Shown: positions 1-6,731, numbered from the stretch's first letter. The stretch: DNA of 6,732 nt from Chloroflexota bacterium (GCA_019348395.1 JAHWJN010000074.1:1-6732); one strand, 5' to 3'. Numbers and translations are program-made. Notes: generated by a model from the sequence alone, not told the origin.

Positions 1-315
1 GACGTGGCGACCCGATTTCGACCCGGCTACTACCCCTTCACGGAGCCGAGCGTCGCATTCGACATCGGCTGCCTGGTCTGCGGCGGAGAGGGCTGCCCGG
101 CCTGCAAGCGCTCCGGTTGGATGACGATCCTCGGCGCCGGGATGGTGCATCCCGAGGTGCTGGCTGCCGGCGGATTCGATCCGCGGGCGTACCAGGGCTA
201 CGCGTTCGGCATGGGGCCGGATCGGATGACGATGCTGCGCCACGGGATCACCGACATCCGGGCCTTCTTCAGCGCCGACCTGCGCTTCGTCACCCAGTTT
301 CCGGAGGGCCGGTAG
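1..315 (+). CDS. pheS: Phenylalanyl-tRNA synthetase alpha subunit, C-terminal part (5' truncated by window edge)
   Basis: This is the last 104 residues of PheS, the catalytic subunit of the alpha2-beta2 cytoplasmic enzyme that attaches phenylalanine to tRNA-Phe. Full-length PheS is usually about 340-350 residues, so roughly two thirds lies before the window. Visible landmarks, numbered from the first in-frame codon, are the [11 protein letters not shown] segment (residues 7-17), a four-cysteine cluster C24-x2-C27-x4-C32-x2-C35, the GAGMVHP active-site strand (45-51), and class II motif 3, [10 protein letters not shown] (66-75), with its conserved arginine at R75. The cysteine cluster is also common in Firmicutes PheS and looks like a small metal-binding knuckle; zinc binding is inference. 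The frame is open to base 1 and ends in TAG, whose final G is the first base of pheT. The family assignment is very secure; only the N-terminus cannot be described. Confidence 0.97.
   Translation, partial: DVATRFRPGYYPFTEPSVAFDIGCLVCGGEGCPACKRSGWMTILGAGMVHPEVLAAGGFDPRAYQGYAFGMGPDRMTMLRHGITDIRAFFSADLRFVTQFPEGR
303..308 (+). promoter_or_regulatory. Shine-Dalgarno sequence for pheT
   Basis: GGAGGG sits inside the last codons of pheS, six bases before the GTG at 315. It supports 315 as the pheT start and shows that pheT has its own ribosome binding site as well as the TAGTG stop-start overlap with pheS. Confidence 0.75.
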
Positions 316-2759
316 TGCGCGTCCCACTGTCGTGGCTTCGCGAATACGTCGACGTCCGCCTCTCGCCGCGGGAGCTGGCCGACGAGCTCACCATGCGCGG
401 CATGGAGGTCAGTGCCGTCGAGGTGGCCGGCGCCGGATGGACCGAGGTGGTGGTCGGGCGGCTGCTCGACGTCCAGCGCCACCCCAACGCCGACACGCTG
501 TGGCTGACGCGGGTCGACGTCGGCCCGGCCGGCGGCGAGCTGGAGGTCGTGTGCGGCGCACAGAACATCGCCCCCGGCCAGCTGGTGCCGACCGCCCTGG
601 TGGGCGCGGTCCTGCCCGGCGATCGACGCATCGAGCGCAGCAAGATCCGCGGGGTGACCAGCAACGGGATGCTGTGCTCGCCCGTCGAGCTGGGCCTGGG
701 CGACGATGCCGACGGGATCCTGGTCCTCGGCAGCGGCGACGAGCATGCGGTCGGGACACCCCTGGCAGAGGTGTTCGGCGAGACGGTGCTCGATGTCGAT
801 GTCAAGCCCAACCGCGGCGACGCCCTCTCCATGGTCGGCCTGGCGCGCGAGATCGCGGCCTTCAGCGGGGCTGAGCTGCGGATTCCGCAGCCCGCGATGC
901 GCGAGGGCGATGCGTCGCTCGACGGCCCGGTCAGCGTCCGCATCGACGATCCGGAGCTCTGCCCACGTTTCACCGTGCTGGTCCTCGAGGGCGTGCGGAA
1001 CGGCCCCTCGCCGGAGTGGATGCAGCGGCGGCTGGTGGCGGCGGGGATGCGGCCGATCAGCGCCGTCGTCGACGTGACGAACTACGTCATGCACGAGCTC
1101 GGCCAGCCGCAGCACGCCTACGACGCCGAGGCGATCCCGTCCGGCGAGATCGTCGTCCGACGGGCGCGTGACGGCGAGCGGCTCGAGACCATCGACCATG
1201 TCGAGCGCCGGCTGGACGAGCGGATGCTCGTCATCGCGGACGGCGAGCGGCCGATCGGCCTGGCCGGCATCATGGGCGGTGCCTCCACCGAGGTGAGCGA
1301 GGACACCAGCCGCGTGATTCTCGAGTCGGCCGTCTTCGACGGGCCGACGATCCGCAACACCGCTCGCCGTCTCGGACTGCGCTCGGAGGCGAGCATGCGA
1401 CATGAAAAGGGGATCGGCCCGGACGTGCCGCGCCTCGCCGCGTATCGCGCGGCGGAGCTCCTCCAGCAGATCACCGGTGCGACGCCGGTGGCCGGCATCG
1501 TGGACAACGACCCCGGACCGCACCCCGCGCGGCAGGTCGGTGTGCGGGTCGGCCGCATGGAACGACTGCTGGGGATCGACCTGGACCCGGCCCGGGTGGG
1601 AGACCTGCTCGCGCCGCTGGGCTTCGAGGTCGCCGGAGACGGCGATGAGCTGGCGGTGAGCGTGCCTCCGCATCGACTCGACGTGACCGGCGAGGCCGAT
1701 GTGGCGGAGGAGGTCGCCCGCGCCCACGGGTATCAGCGCATCCCCGGCCGGTTGCCGACCACCCAGCTGCCGCCGTATCGCCCCGACCCGAGCGGCCCGC
1801 GTCACGTCGTGCGCCGCATCCTGGCCGGCCTGGGGCTGGACGAGGTCGTGACGCACGCGCTCATCGGCCCGGACGACCTGCGGCGAACGGGGCTCGACCC
1901 AACCGACGATGAGCTGGTCCGGCTGTTCAATCCGCTCAGCAGCGAACACTCGCTGCTGCGCGCCTCCATGGCCCCCTCGCTCCTGGGAGCCGTCGCCGAG
2001 AACATGCGGCAGCGACGCGACGACGCGTGGCTGTTCGACCTCGGCAAGGTGTACTGGTACCGACCGGAGGCGCCGACGCCGCGCGACCGTGCAGCCGAGA
2101 CGGCGGGCACCGGCCGCTACGAGTCGTGGGAGCTCGGCATCGCGCTGGCCGGCTCGGCGACCCGCGGAGCGCCGGGCGAGCCCGCGCGCCCCGCCGACGT
2201 CGCGGACCTCAAGGGCATCGTCGACGCGCTGCACGACGCGATCGGAGCGCCGCGTCCGACCTACCGCGCGGAGACCGACGAGGAGCGCCATGCGCACCGT
2301 CACCCGGGCCGCTCGGGCAGAATCTGCGACGCGCAGCGGCGGGCGTACGGCTCACTGGGCGAGGTCCACCCGCGTGTCGTGGAGCGCTGGGGAATCACCG
2401 GCCGCGTCGTGGACGCCTCGATCGGCCTGGACCGTCTTCTCGGCCTCGTCCCGTCCACGCGGACGCTGCGCCCCATCCCCGGCGCCCAGCCGATCGACCG
2501 CGACCTGGCCGTCGTTCTGCCGGAAACAACGCCCGTGGGAGAGGTGCTGCGCGTGGCCAGGGCGAGCGCCGGGCCGATGCTCCACGACCTGCGCCTGTTC
2601 GACGTGTACCGTGGTGCCCAGGTCGGCGAGGGGCGCGTCAGCTACGCGCTTGCCCTCCGCTTCCAGCCCGAGGCGGCAGGGGACGAGAAGGTCGTCGACA
2701 AGGCCCTGAACAAGATCCGCGGCTCGCTCCGGCATCATCTCGGCGCCGAGATCCGCTAG
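315..2759 (+). CDS. pheT: Phenylalanyl-tRNA synthetase beta subunit
   Basis: A complete 814-residue PheT, close to the usual size of about 800. The beta subunit binds tRNA-Phe and hydrolyses mischarged Tyr-tRNA-Phe. Domains in order are: the N-terminal MRVPLSWLREYVD signature; an EMAP/OB-like tRNA-binding domain at about 40-150 with RHPNAD at 55-60; a B3/B4 editing domain at about 205-370; a B5 domain at about 403-473 with the acidic set D456, E460, D462, E465 and E466; a catalytic-like core at about 475-700; and a ferredoxin-fold anticodon-binding domain at about 721-814 starting near PIDRDLAVV (726-734). T255, N256, H267, A317 and E337 appear to match the Thermus editing-site residues T249, N250, H261, A314 and E334, so editing is probably intact. 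The GTG at 315 is chosen because it begins the family's N-terminal motif and follows GGAGGG; the frame is open further upstream but antiparallels PheS coding. It overlaps pheS by one base. No clear intrinsic terminator follows. Confidence 0.97.
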   Translation: MRVPLSWLREYVDVRLSPRELADELTMRGMEVSAVEVAGAGWTEVVVGRLLDVQRHPNADTLWLTRVDVGPAGGELEVVCGAQNIAPGQLVPTALVGAVLPGDRRIERSKIRGVTSNGMLCSPVELGLGDDADGILVLGSGDEHAVGTPLAEVFGETVLDVDVKPNRGDALSMVGLAREIAAFSGAELRIPQPAMREGDASLDGPVSVRIDDPELCPRFTVLVLEGVRNGPSPEWMQRRLVAAGMRPISAVVDVTNYVMHELGQPQHAYDAEAIPSGEIVVRRARDGERLETIDHVERRLDERMLVIADGERPIGLAGIMGGASTEVSEDTSRVILESAVFDGPTIRNTARRLGLRSEASMRHEKGIGPDVPRLAAYRAAELLQQITGATPVAGIVDNDPGPHPARQVGVRVGRMERLLGIDLDPARVGDLLAPLGFEVAGDGDELAVSVPPHRLDVTGEADVAEEVARAHGYQRIPGRLPTTQLPPYRPDPSGPRHVVRRILAGLGLDEVVTHALIGPDDLRRTGLDPTDDELVRLFNPLSSEHSLLRASMAPSLLGAVAENMRQRRDDAWLFDLGKVYWYRPEAPTPRDRAAETAGTGRYESWELGIALAGSATRGAPGEPARPADVADLKGIVDALHDAIGAPRPTYRAETDEERHAHRHPGRSGRICDAQRRAYGSLGEVHPRVVERWGITGRVVDASIGLDRLLGLVPSTRTLRPIPGAQPIDRDLAVVLPETTPVGEVLRVARASAGPMLHDLRLFDVYRGAQVGEGRVSYALALRFQPEAAGDEKVVDKALNKIRGSLRHHLGAEIR

Positions 2760-2771
2760 GGCTCGCCCGCC

Positions 2772-2801
2772 TTGTCGCCGTTCCGCGGCGGCTGGTACCC
2801 T
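2772..2801 (+). promoter_or_regulatory. Putative promoter for the cvpA-mpg-mutS2 unit
   Basis: TTGTCG (2772-2777) and TACCCT (2796-2801) are separated by 18 bases, and fit a loose sigma-70-type pattern (TTGnnn, TAnnnT) of the kind seen in GC-rich bacteria. Transcription would begin near 2808, leaving a leader of about 50 bases before the GTG of cvpA. It lies in the only gap between genes in the + strand cluster. A short GC stem-loop (arms 2774-2780 and 2786-2792, one G-T pair, 5-base loop) overlaps the spacer. The call rests on sequence match and position only, and read-through from pheT may also supply the downstream genes. Confidence 0.4.
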
Positions 2802-2845
2802 TGCGCGCGCCCGAGCGCCGCGTCGCGTGCCTCGGCCGGCTGAAC

Positions 2846-2850
2846 GGAGG
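2846..2850 (+). promoter_or_regulatory. Shine-Dalgarno sequence for cvpA
   Basis: GGAGG is followed by an eight-base spacer and then GTG at 2859. This near-ideal site fixes the cvpA start and makes it the entry point for ribosomes in the overlapping cvpA-mpg-mutS2 unit, since no comparable site precedes mpg or mutS2. Confidence 0.8.
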
Positions 2851-2858
2851 ATCACCGC

Positions 2859-3413
2859 GTGGAGCTGCTCGCCCGCCTGAGCTGGGTCGACCTGGCGATC
2901 ATCATCGTGCTCGCCGCCGGCGTCTTCGTCGGCTTCACCCAGGGGGCGATCCGCTATCTCCTCAACTCCGCCGCCGTGCTCGTCGCCTTCATCCTCGCCG
3001 CCCAGCTGAAGGGACCGCTCGTCGCGCTGCTCGGCTTCTGGACCGCCTTTTCGGCGGCCGGCCGAGAGCTGCTCGTCTTCGTTCTGCTGTTCTTCGGCCT
3101 CGTCATCGCCGGCTGGTTCACCATCCGGGCGCTGTACCGGCGCACGCGCCTGCCGGTCCCCCGTCAACTCGACGAGCTGGCCGGTGCCGTGCTGGGCCTG
3201 CTGTGGGTGGCCCTCCTCATCGGCTTCCACCTCGTGGTGTACGACAGCTACTTCCTGGCCGGCGCCGAGTCGCGTGGCTGGGTGGGAAGCTACTACGAGG
3301 CACTGAACGATTCGCTCATCGTCGATTACGTTCGCCAGGTGCTCGTCCCGGCCGCCGGGTTCCTCGTGCGCCCCTTCGTGCCGAGCCAGATCGCCCAGCT
3401 CCTGGCGACGTGA
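2859..3413 (+). CDS. CvpA-family integral membrane protein
   Basis: A 184-residue, strongly hydrophobic protein. The N-terminus WVDLAIIIVLAAGVFVGFTQG (residues 9-29) has the CvpA family pattern: an early aspartate, then a hydrophobic run with G-x3-G-x3-G spacing, and a following I-x-L-L. About four membrane helices are visible, near residues 10-28, 32-50, 70-92 and 106-127, with a basic loop (RALYRRTR) at 90-97. The C-terminal third is mixed and ends in a short amphipathic stretch (about 155-184). E. coli CvpA is known for colicin V production and envelope stress tolerance; the biochemical role of the family remains unclear, and bacterial homologues often sit beside mutS2, as here. The GTG start is set by GGAGG eight bases upstream. 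The stop TGA overlaps the GTG of mpg. I am fairly sure of the family, but no specific function can be claimed. Confidence 0.82.
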   Translation: MELLARLSWVDLAIIIVLAAGVFVGFTQGAIRYLLNSAAVLVAFILAAQLKGPLVALLGFWTAFSAAGRELLVFVLLFFGLVIAGWFTIRALYRRTRLPVPRQLDELAGAVLGLLWVALLIGFHLVVYDSYFLAGAESRGWVGSYYEALNDSLIVDYVRQVLVPAAGFLVRPFVPSQIAQLLAT

Positions 3414-4015
3414 TCTCCCCCGCGAGCGAGCCGCCGACGCTCGAGCGCGCCTGGTTCGACCGCCCGTCCGGCGAGCTGGCCCTCGACCTGCTGGGCGCGC
3501 GGCTCGTGCACGAGTCGCCGGATGGCCGCGTCGGTGGGCGGATCGTGGAGGTCGAGGCGTACCGGGGTCCGGAGGATCGGGCGGCGCACTCGTCCCGGGG
3601 CCGCACGCTTCGCAACGCCGTCATGTTCGGTCCGCCGGGCCATCTCTACGTCTACCTGATCTACGGCCTGCATCACTGCCTCAATATTGTCGCTGGCCCG
3701 GGCGACAAGCCCGAGGCCGTGCTCGTCCGCGCCCTGGCGCTCGACGAGGGCATCGAGCTGGCTCGGGCACGGAGGGGTGCGGCGGTCCGCGCAGAGCGGC
3801 TGGCGGCCGGCCCCGGGAATGTCGGGCGGGCGCTGGCGGTCGACCGCGGCCTGAACGGCATCGACCTGCTCGACGGACCGGTTCGGGTCGAGCCGCGTGC
3901 CGGTCGGCGGCCACGGGTGTCACGGGGTCCGCGCATCGGCGTCGCCTACGCCGGCGCCTGGGCGGCACGCGCGCTGCGATTCTGGATCACCGATGACCGA
4001 CACATCTCCCGCTGA
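3410..4015 (+). CDS. mpg: 3-methyladenine DNA glycosylase, Mpg/AAG family
   Basis: A 201-residue enzyme of the alkyladenine glycosylase fold, which flips damaged purines such as 3-methyladenine, 7-methylguanine or hypoxanthine out of DNA and cuts the glycosidic bond as the first step of base excision repair. The segment VEVEAYRGPEDRAAHS (46-61) carries the equivalents of human AAG E125 (general base, here E49), Y127 (Y51) and H136 (H60). YVYLIYG (80-86), the LNIV segment with N92, and R107 in LVRAL match the base-binding pocket. GPGNVGRAL (134-142) and the terminal GPRIGVAYAG (173-182) are also family segments; the usual proline just before the C-terminal RF is replaced, giving ARALRF. Length is typical of bacterial members. 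The GTG at 3410 is chosen because it makes a four-base GTGA overlap with cvpA and starts about where the family begins; the frame is open far upstream, so only context fixes the start. There is no Shine-Dalgarno sequence, which suggests coupling to cvpA. Confidence 0.93.
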   Translation: MISPASEPPTLERAWFDRPSGELALDLLGARLVHESPDGRVGGRIVEVEAYRGPEDRAAHSSRGRTLRNAVMFGPPGHLYVYLIYGLHHCLNIVAGPGDKPEAVLVRALALDEGIELARARRGAAVRAERLAAGPGNVGRALAVDRGLNGIDLLDGPVRVEPRAGRRPRVSRGPRIGVAYAGAWAARALRFWITDDRHISR

Positions 4016-6422
4016 TCCTGCCCCGGGTACCGCCGCGGACGCTGCCACCCTCCGCGCCCTGGAATGGCGCGCCGTCGTGGAGCGGCTCGCGGCGCTGACG
4101 AGCTTCCCGCCGTCGCGGGAGCTGGCCGAGGCGGCGCTGCCGGTATCGGATGCGGCGCATGCCGGACTGCTGCAGGACCAGACCGACGAGGCTGCCCGGC
4201 TCCTCGCCGAGCAGGCGCAGGCCTCGATCGGTGCCGCGCGCGACATCCGCGCCGGGATCCGGCGGGCGTCTCGTGGCGGGCGGCTGACGTCGGAGGAGCT
4301 GCTCGACATCGGCGAGACGCTGCGGGCGACCGACGGCTTCGCCGGGCGGCTGAAAACCTGGCGCGGGCCGCACCTGGGCGGCGTGCGGGACGTACTCGAC
4401 CCGGCACCCGAGCTGGCCGCACGGCTTGCACGCAGCCTCGACGACGCCGGTCAGCTGGTCGACACCGCGTCCACCGAGCTCGCCGCCATGCGCAAGCGGC
4501 TGCGCACGGCCCAGGAGCGCGTCCGGGAGCGGCTCAACGCCATGCTCCGCTCGTCGGACCTCGCGGGCGTCATCGGCGAGCCCATCGTGACGGTCCGTGC
4601 CGGGCGTTACGTCATCCCGGTGCGCGCCGAGGCGAAGGGACGCCTGAAGGGAATCGTGCACGATCAAAGCGCGTCGGGGGCGACCGTGTACGTCGAGCCG
4701 CTCACCGTCGTCGAGCTCAACAACACCTGGACCGAGGCGACGCTCGCCGCCGCGCGCGAGGAGGAGCGCATCCTCGACGAGCTCTCCCGGGAGGTCGAGG
4801 CGCGGGCCGACTCGCTGCTGGGCAGCCTGGACGCGCTCGCCCGTGCCGACCTGTGGATCGCACGCGCTCGGCTGGGCGAGGCGATGGACGCGGTGCGCCC
4901 TGCGGTGGCCGAGGATGCGGCCGAGCTGCTCTCCGCCAGGCATCCGCTGCTCGGCGAGGGCGCCGTGCCCATCGATCTGCGCCTCGGTCAGCGTTTCGGC
5001 TACCGGGCGCTGATCGTCACCGGCCCGAACACCGGCGGTAAGACCGTCTCGCTGAAGACGCTCGGGCTGCTCTCGCTCATGCACCAGGCCGGGTTGCGGG
5101 TCCCTGCGGCCGACGGCGCGCGGCTGCCCGTCTTCGACCGAGTGATGGCCGACATCGGCGACGAGCAGAGCATCGCGCAGTCGCTGTCCACGTTCTCGAG
5201 TCACCTGCGCAATGTCGTGCGGTTCGTCGCTGCCGCGGGGCCGGGGACGCTCGTGCTGCTCGACGAGGTCGGCGCCGGCACGGACCCGGCCGAAGGTTCG
5301 GCACTGGCCATGGCGATCGTCACCCGCCTGCTCGAGGACGGGGCGATGGTCGCGGCGACGACCCACTACGCCGAGCTCAAGACCTTTGCCACCGAGCACC
5401 CGCTGGTGAGCAATGCCGCGGTCGAGTTCGACGTCCGCACCCTGCGTCCGACCTACCGCCTCGTCATCGGTCTGCCGGGAAAGAGCCAGGCGTTCGCCAT
5501 CGCCGAGCGTCTGGGCCTGCCGGGGCCGATCCTCGACGACGCACGCGGCCGGATATCGGCGGAGCACGCGAGCATGGAGGAGACGCTGACCGCCATCGCC
5601 CGTGCCGAGGAGGCGCAGGTGGCGGCACTCGCCGCGGCACGGGAGGATCGCGCCGCCGCGGCGGACGAGCGTGAGCGAGCGCACAGCGGTACGCAGCGAG
5701 CGCGGCGGGAGGCCGCCGAGGTCCTTAACGATGCGCGCCGGGCCGCCGACGCGCTCGTGGCTCGCGCGGAACGCGAGGTGGCCGAGCTGCGAAAGGAGCT
5801 CACCCGGCAGCGAAACCTCTCGAGCGGCCGCCGGCCTGCCCCACGAGCGGCCGAGGCCTTCGACGAGCTCGCGCGCCGGGCCGCTCGTGCCCGAAGCGAG
5901 GCGACCGATACCGGTTCGGTCGGGCCAGAGCCGACGACCCCCGAGGACGCTGCGTCGGCGGGACCGCAGCCGCGCGAGGGCCTCTGGGCACGGTCAAGGA
6001 CGCTCGGCTCCACGGGCCGGATCGTGGAGGTCAGCGGGCGCACCGGCCGCGTGACGCTCGAGACCGAGGGGGCCCGCCTGGTGGTGCCCGGGGACGACGT
6101 GGAGGTCGTCCCCGAACCGGTGAGCGGCCCGACGCCACGCGACCTCGAGGCCGATGAGCTGCGCCGCCGTGCGGCGGCTCGCGTCTCTCCCGTCCTTGCC
6201 CTGCGCGGCGAACGGGTCGAGGCCGCGCTCGAGCAGCTCGGGAACTACCTGGACGAGGCGCTCCTTGCCGGCCTCGACAGCGTCACGATCGTCCACGGCT
6301 CCGGGACCGGTGCCCTGCGTCGTGCGGTGCGCGAGGCGCTCGCCGAGCACCCGCGTGTGCGAGCCGTCCGTGGAGGACGTCGCGAGGAGGGCGGGGAGGG
6401 CGCCACCGTCGCCGAGCTGTAG
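3993..6422 (+). CDS. mutS2: MutS2 ATPase with C-terminal Smr domain
   Basis: A complete 809-residue MutS2. It lacks the N-terminal mismatch-recognition domain of MutS and opens with the LRALEWRAVVERLA segment (about 20-33) after a short Ala/Pro/Asp-rich tail. A lever/clamp core occupies about 35-325. The ABC-type ATPase follows: Walker A GPNTGGKT (344-351, K350), signature SLSTFSSHL (397-405), Walker B LVLLDEVGAGTDP (420-432, D424 and E425), and the TTHY switch histidine H458. A long charged coiled coil spans about 525-620, then comes an acidic/Pro linker, a KOW-like beta segment at about 668-708, and an Smr domain at about 733-809 with HGSGTG (768-773). The family's Smr LDxRG motif reads L735-A-L-R-G, so the aspartate is missing. 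MutS2 limits recombination in some bacteria and rescues collided ribosomes in Bacillus; which applies here is not shown. ATG 3993 is chosen by homology. It overlaps mpg by 23 bases without a Shine-Dalgarno sequence; an in-frame upstream GTG at 3897 would add 32 unconserved residues. Confidence 0.96.
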   Translation: MTDTSPADPAPGTAADAATLRALEWRAVVERLAALTSFPPSRELAEAALPVSDAAHAGLLQDQTDEAARLLAEQAQASIGAARDIRAGIRRASRGGRLTSEELLDIGETLRATDGFAGRLKTWRGPHLGGVRDVLDPAPELAARLARSLDDAGQLVDTASTELAAMRKRLRTAQERVRERLNAMLRSSDLAGVIGEPIVTVRAGRYVIPVRAEAKGRLKGIVHDQSASGATVYVEPLTVVELNNTWTEATLAAAREEERILDELSREVEARADSLLGSLDALARADLWIARARLGEAMDAVRPAVAEDAAELLSARHPLLGEGAVPIDLRLGQRFGYRALIVTGPNTGGKTVSLKTLGLLSLMHQAGLRVPAADGARLPVFDRVMADIGDEQSIAQSLSTFSSHLRNVVRFVAAAGPGTLVLLDEVGAGTDPAEGSALAMAIVTRLLEDGAMVAATTHYAELKTFATEHPLVSNAAVEFDVRTLRPTYRLVIGLPGKSQAFAIAERLGLPGPILDDARGRISAEHASMEETLTAIARAEEAQVAALAAAREDRAAAADERERAHSGTQRARREAAEVLNDARRAADALVARAEREVAELRKELTRQRNLSSGRRPAPRAAEAFDELARRAARARSEATDTGSVGPEPTTPEDAASAGPQPREGLWARSRTLGSTGRIVEVSGRTGRVTLETEGARLVVPGDDVEVVPEPVSGPTPRDLEADELRRRAAARVSPVLALRGERVEAALEQLGNYLDEALLAGLDSVTIVHGSGTGALRRAVREALAEHPRVRAVRGGRREEGGEGATVAEL

Positions 6423-6731
6423 TCAGCCGCCGCCGTCGGTCGGGGTCGGCGTCGGCGTGAGCGGCGGCACGGTCGGAAGCGCGGTCGGCAGGGGCGTAGG
6501 CGCCGGCGTCGGGGTGGGACTCGGGGTGGGAGTGGGCGTCGGCGTCGGGCTCGGAGTGGGGCTCGGCGTCGGCGTCGGCGACGAGGTGGGGATCTCGCCC
6601 GGGACACACTCCTCGGTCGGCGCCAGCGGCGCGTCGAGTGGTCCGGGGAACGGGAGGCGCACGCCCTGGTTGAGCTCATCCTCCCGCCCGCGCCACGCCT
6701 CGATCCAGGCGACGTTCGCCTCCTCCCACGT
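6423..6731 (-). CDS. Unidentified protein with Pro-Thr/Ser repeat tail (5' truncated by window edge)
   Basis: The last 102 residues of a - strand protein that stays open to the window edge. It reads in from the right with a Trp- and acid-rich segment, [19 protein letters not shown] (1-19), then [13 protein letters not shown] (26-38), a lone cysteine at C42, and a Pro-Thr/Ser dipeptide repeat from about 51 to 98, closing with DGGG. Such PT tails are typical of exported or wall-associated proteins of Chloroflexota, where they act as flexible, possibly glycosylated, linkers; that role is inference. An internal GTG at 6660-6662 could serve as a start, but the upstream sequence reads like real protein, so I treat the gene as truncated. 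The stop TGA directly abuts the mutS2 stop. I do not recognise the family, and the catalytic or binding part, if any, lies outside the window. Confidence 0.7.
   Translation of the reverse strand, partial: TWEEANVAWIEAWRGREDELNQGVRLPFPGPLDAPLAPTEECVPGEIPTSSPTPTPSPTPSPTPTPTPTPSPTPTPAPTPLPTALPTVPPLTPTPTPTDGGG
6438..6581 (-). repeat. Degenerate hexanucleotide repeat encoding the Pro-Thr/Ser tail
   Basis: About 24 two-codon units of the form Pro-(Thr/Ser/other), seen on the + strand as variations on GTCGGC, GTGGGC and CTCGGG. The units nearest the 5' end of the gene are regular; those nearest the stop are eroded, with Ala, Leu and Val in place of Thr. Synonymous changes are frequent, so this is an old, drifted expansion under coding constraint rather than a fresh perfect microsatellite. 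Six-base units keep the frame, so gain or loss of units would only change the tail length. Confidence 0.8.
6511..6536 (+). other. G-quadruplex-like motif just downstream of mutS2
   Basis: Five runs of three or four G (6511-6514, 6516-6518, 6523-6526, 6528-6530, 6534-6536) are separated by loops of 1, 4, 1 and 3 bases, and further G runs follow at 6547-6549 and 6558-6561. This fits the standard G3+N1-7 pattern. It lies on the + strand, so a transcript reading through from mutS2 would carry it, while the mRNA of the - strand gene would be C-rich. It is a by-product of the Pro codons opposite; folding and any role in ending transcription are unproven. Confidence 0.5.

Noticed and set aside
117..314. 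An N-terminal extension of pheT starting inside pheS.
   Set aside because: The 66 extra residues are out-of-frame pheS sequence; GTG 315 starts the conserved PheT motif behind a good Shine-Dalgarno sequence.
198..2303. A 701-codon open frame antisense to pheT.
   Set aside because: It is the mirror of a high-GC coding frame, is rich in Arg, Ala, Asp and His without domain signatures, and lies opposite an unambiguous pheT.
2774..2792. Stem-loop after pheT as an intrinsic terminator.
   Set aside because: The stem is short (seven pairs including one G-T) and no run of T follows; it overlaps promoter-like boxes instead.
2027..3409. An upstream in-frame extension of mpg running through the end of pheT and all of cvpA.
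   Set aside because: The extension is Arg/Pro/Ala-rich shadow sequence over two real genes; family homology begins only after 3410, where a GTGA overlap gives a natural start.
3987..5684. A 565-codon open frame antisense to mutS2.
   Set aside because: Same GC-driven shadow; composition is low-complexity Arg/Gly/Asp, and the sense frame has all MutS2 ATPase motifs.
6438..6581. The repeat block as a CRISPR array or replication/partition iteron set.
   Set aside because: Units are six bases with no spacers, and they translate cleanly into Pro-Thr/Ser pairs in an open frame.
6245..6679. Alternative - strand frame full of Arg and Pro-Arg across the repeat region.
   Set aside because: It is a frame shadow of the Pro-Thr repeat and overlaps the mutS2 C-terminus; the frame ending at 6423 gives coherent protein upstream of the repeat.
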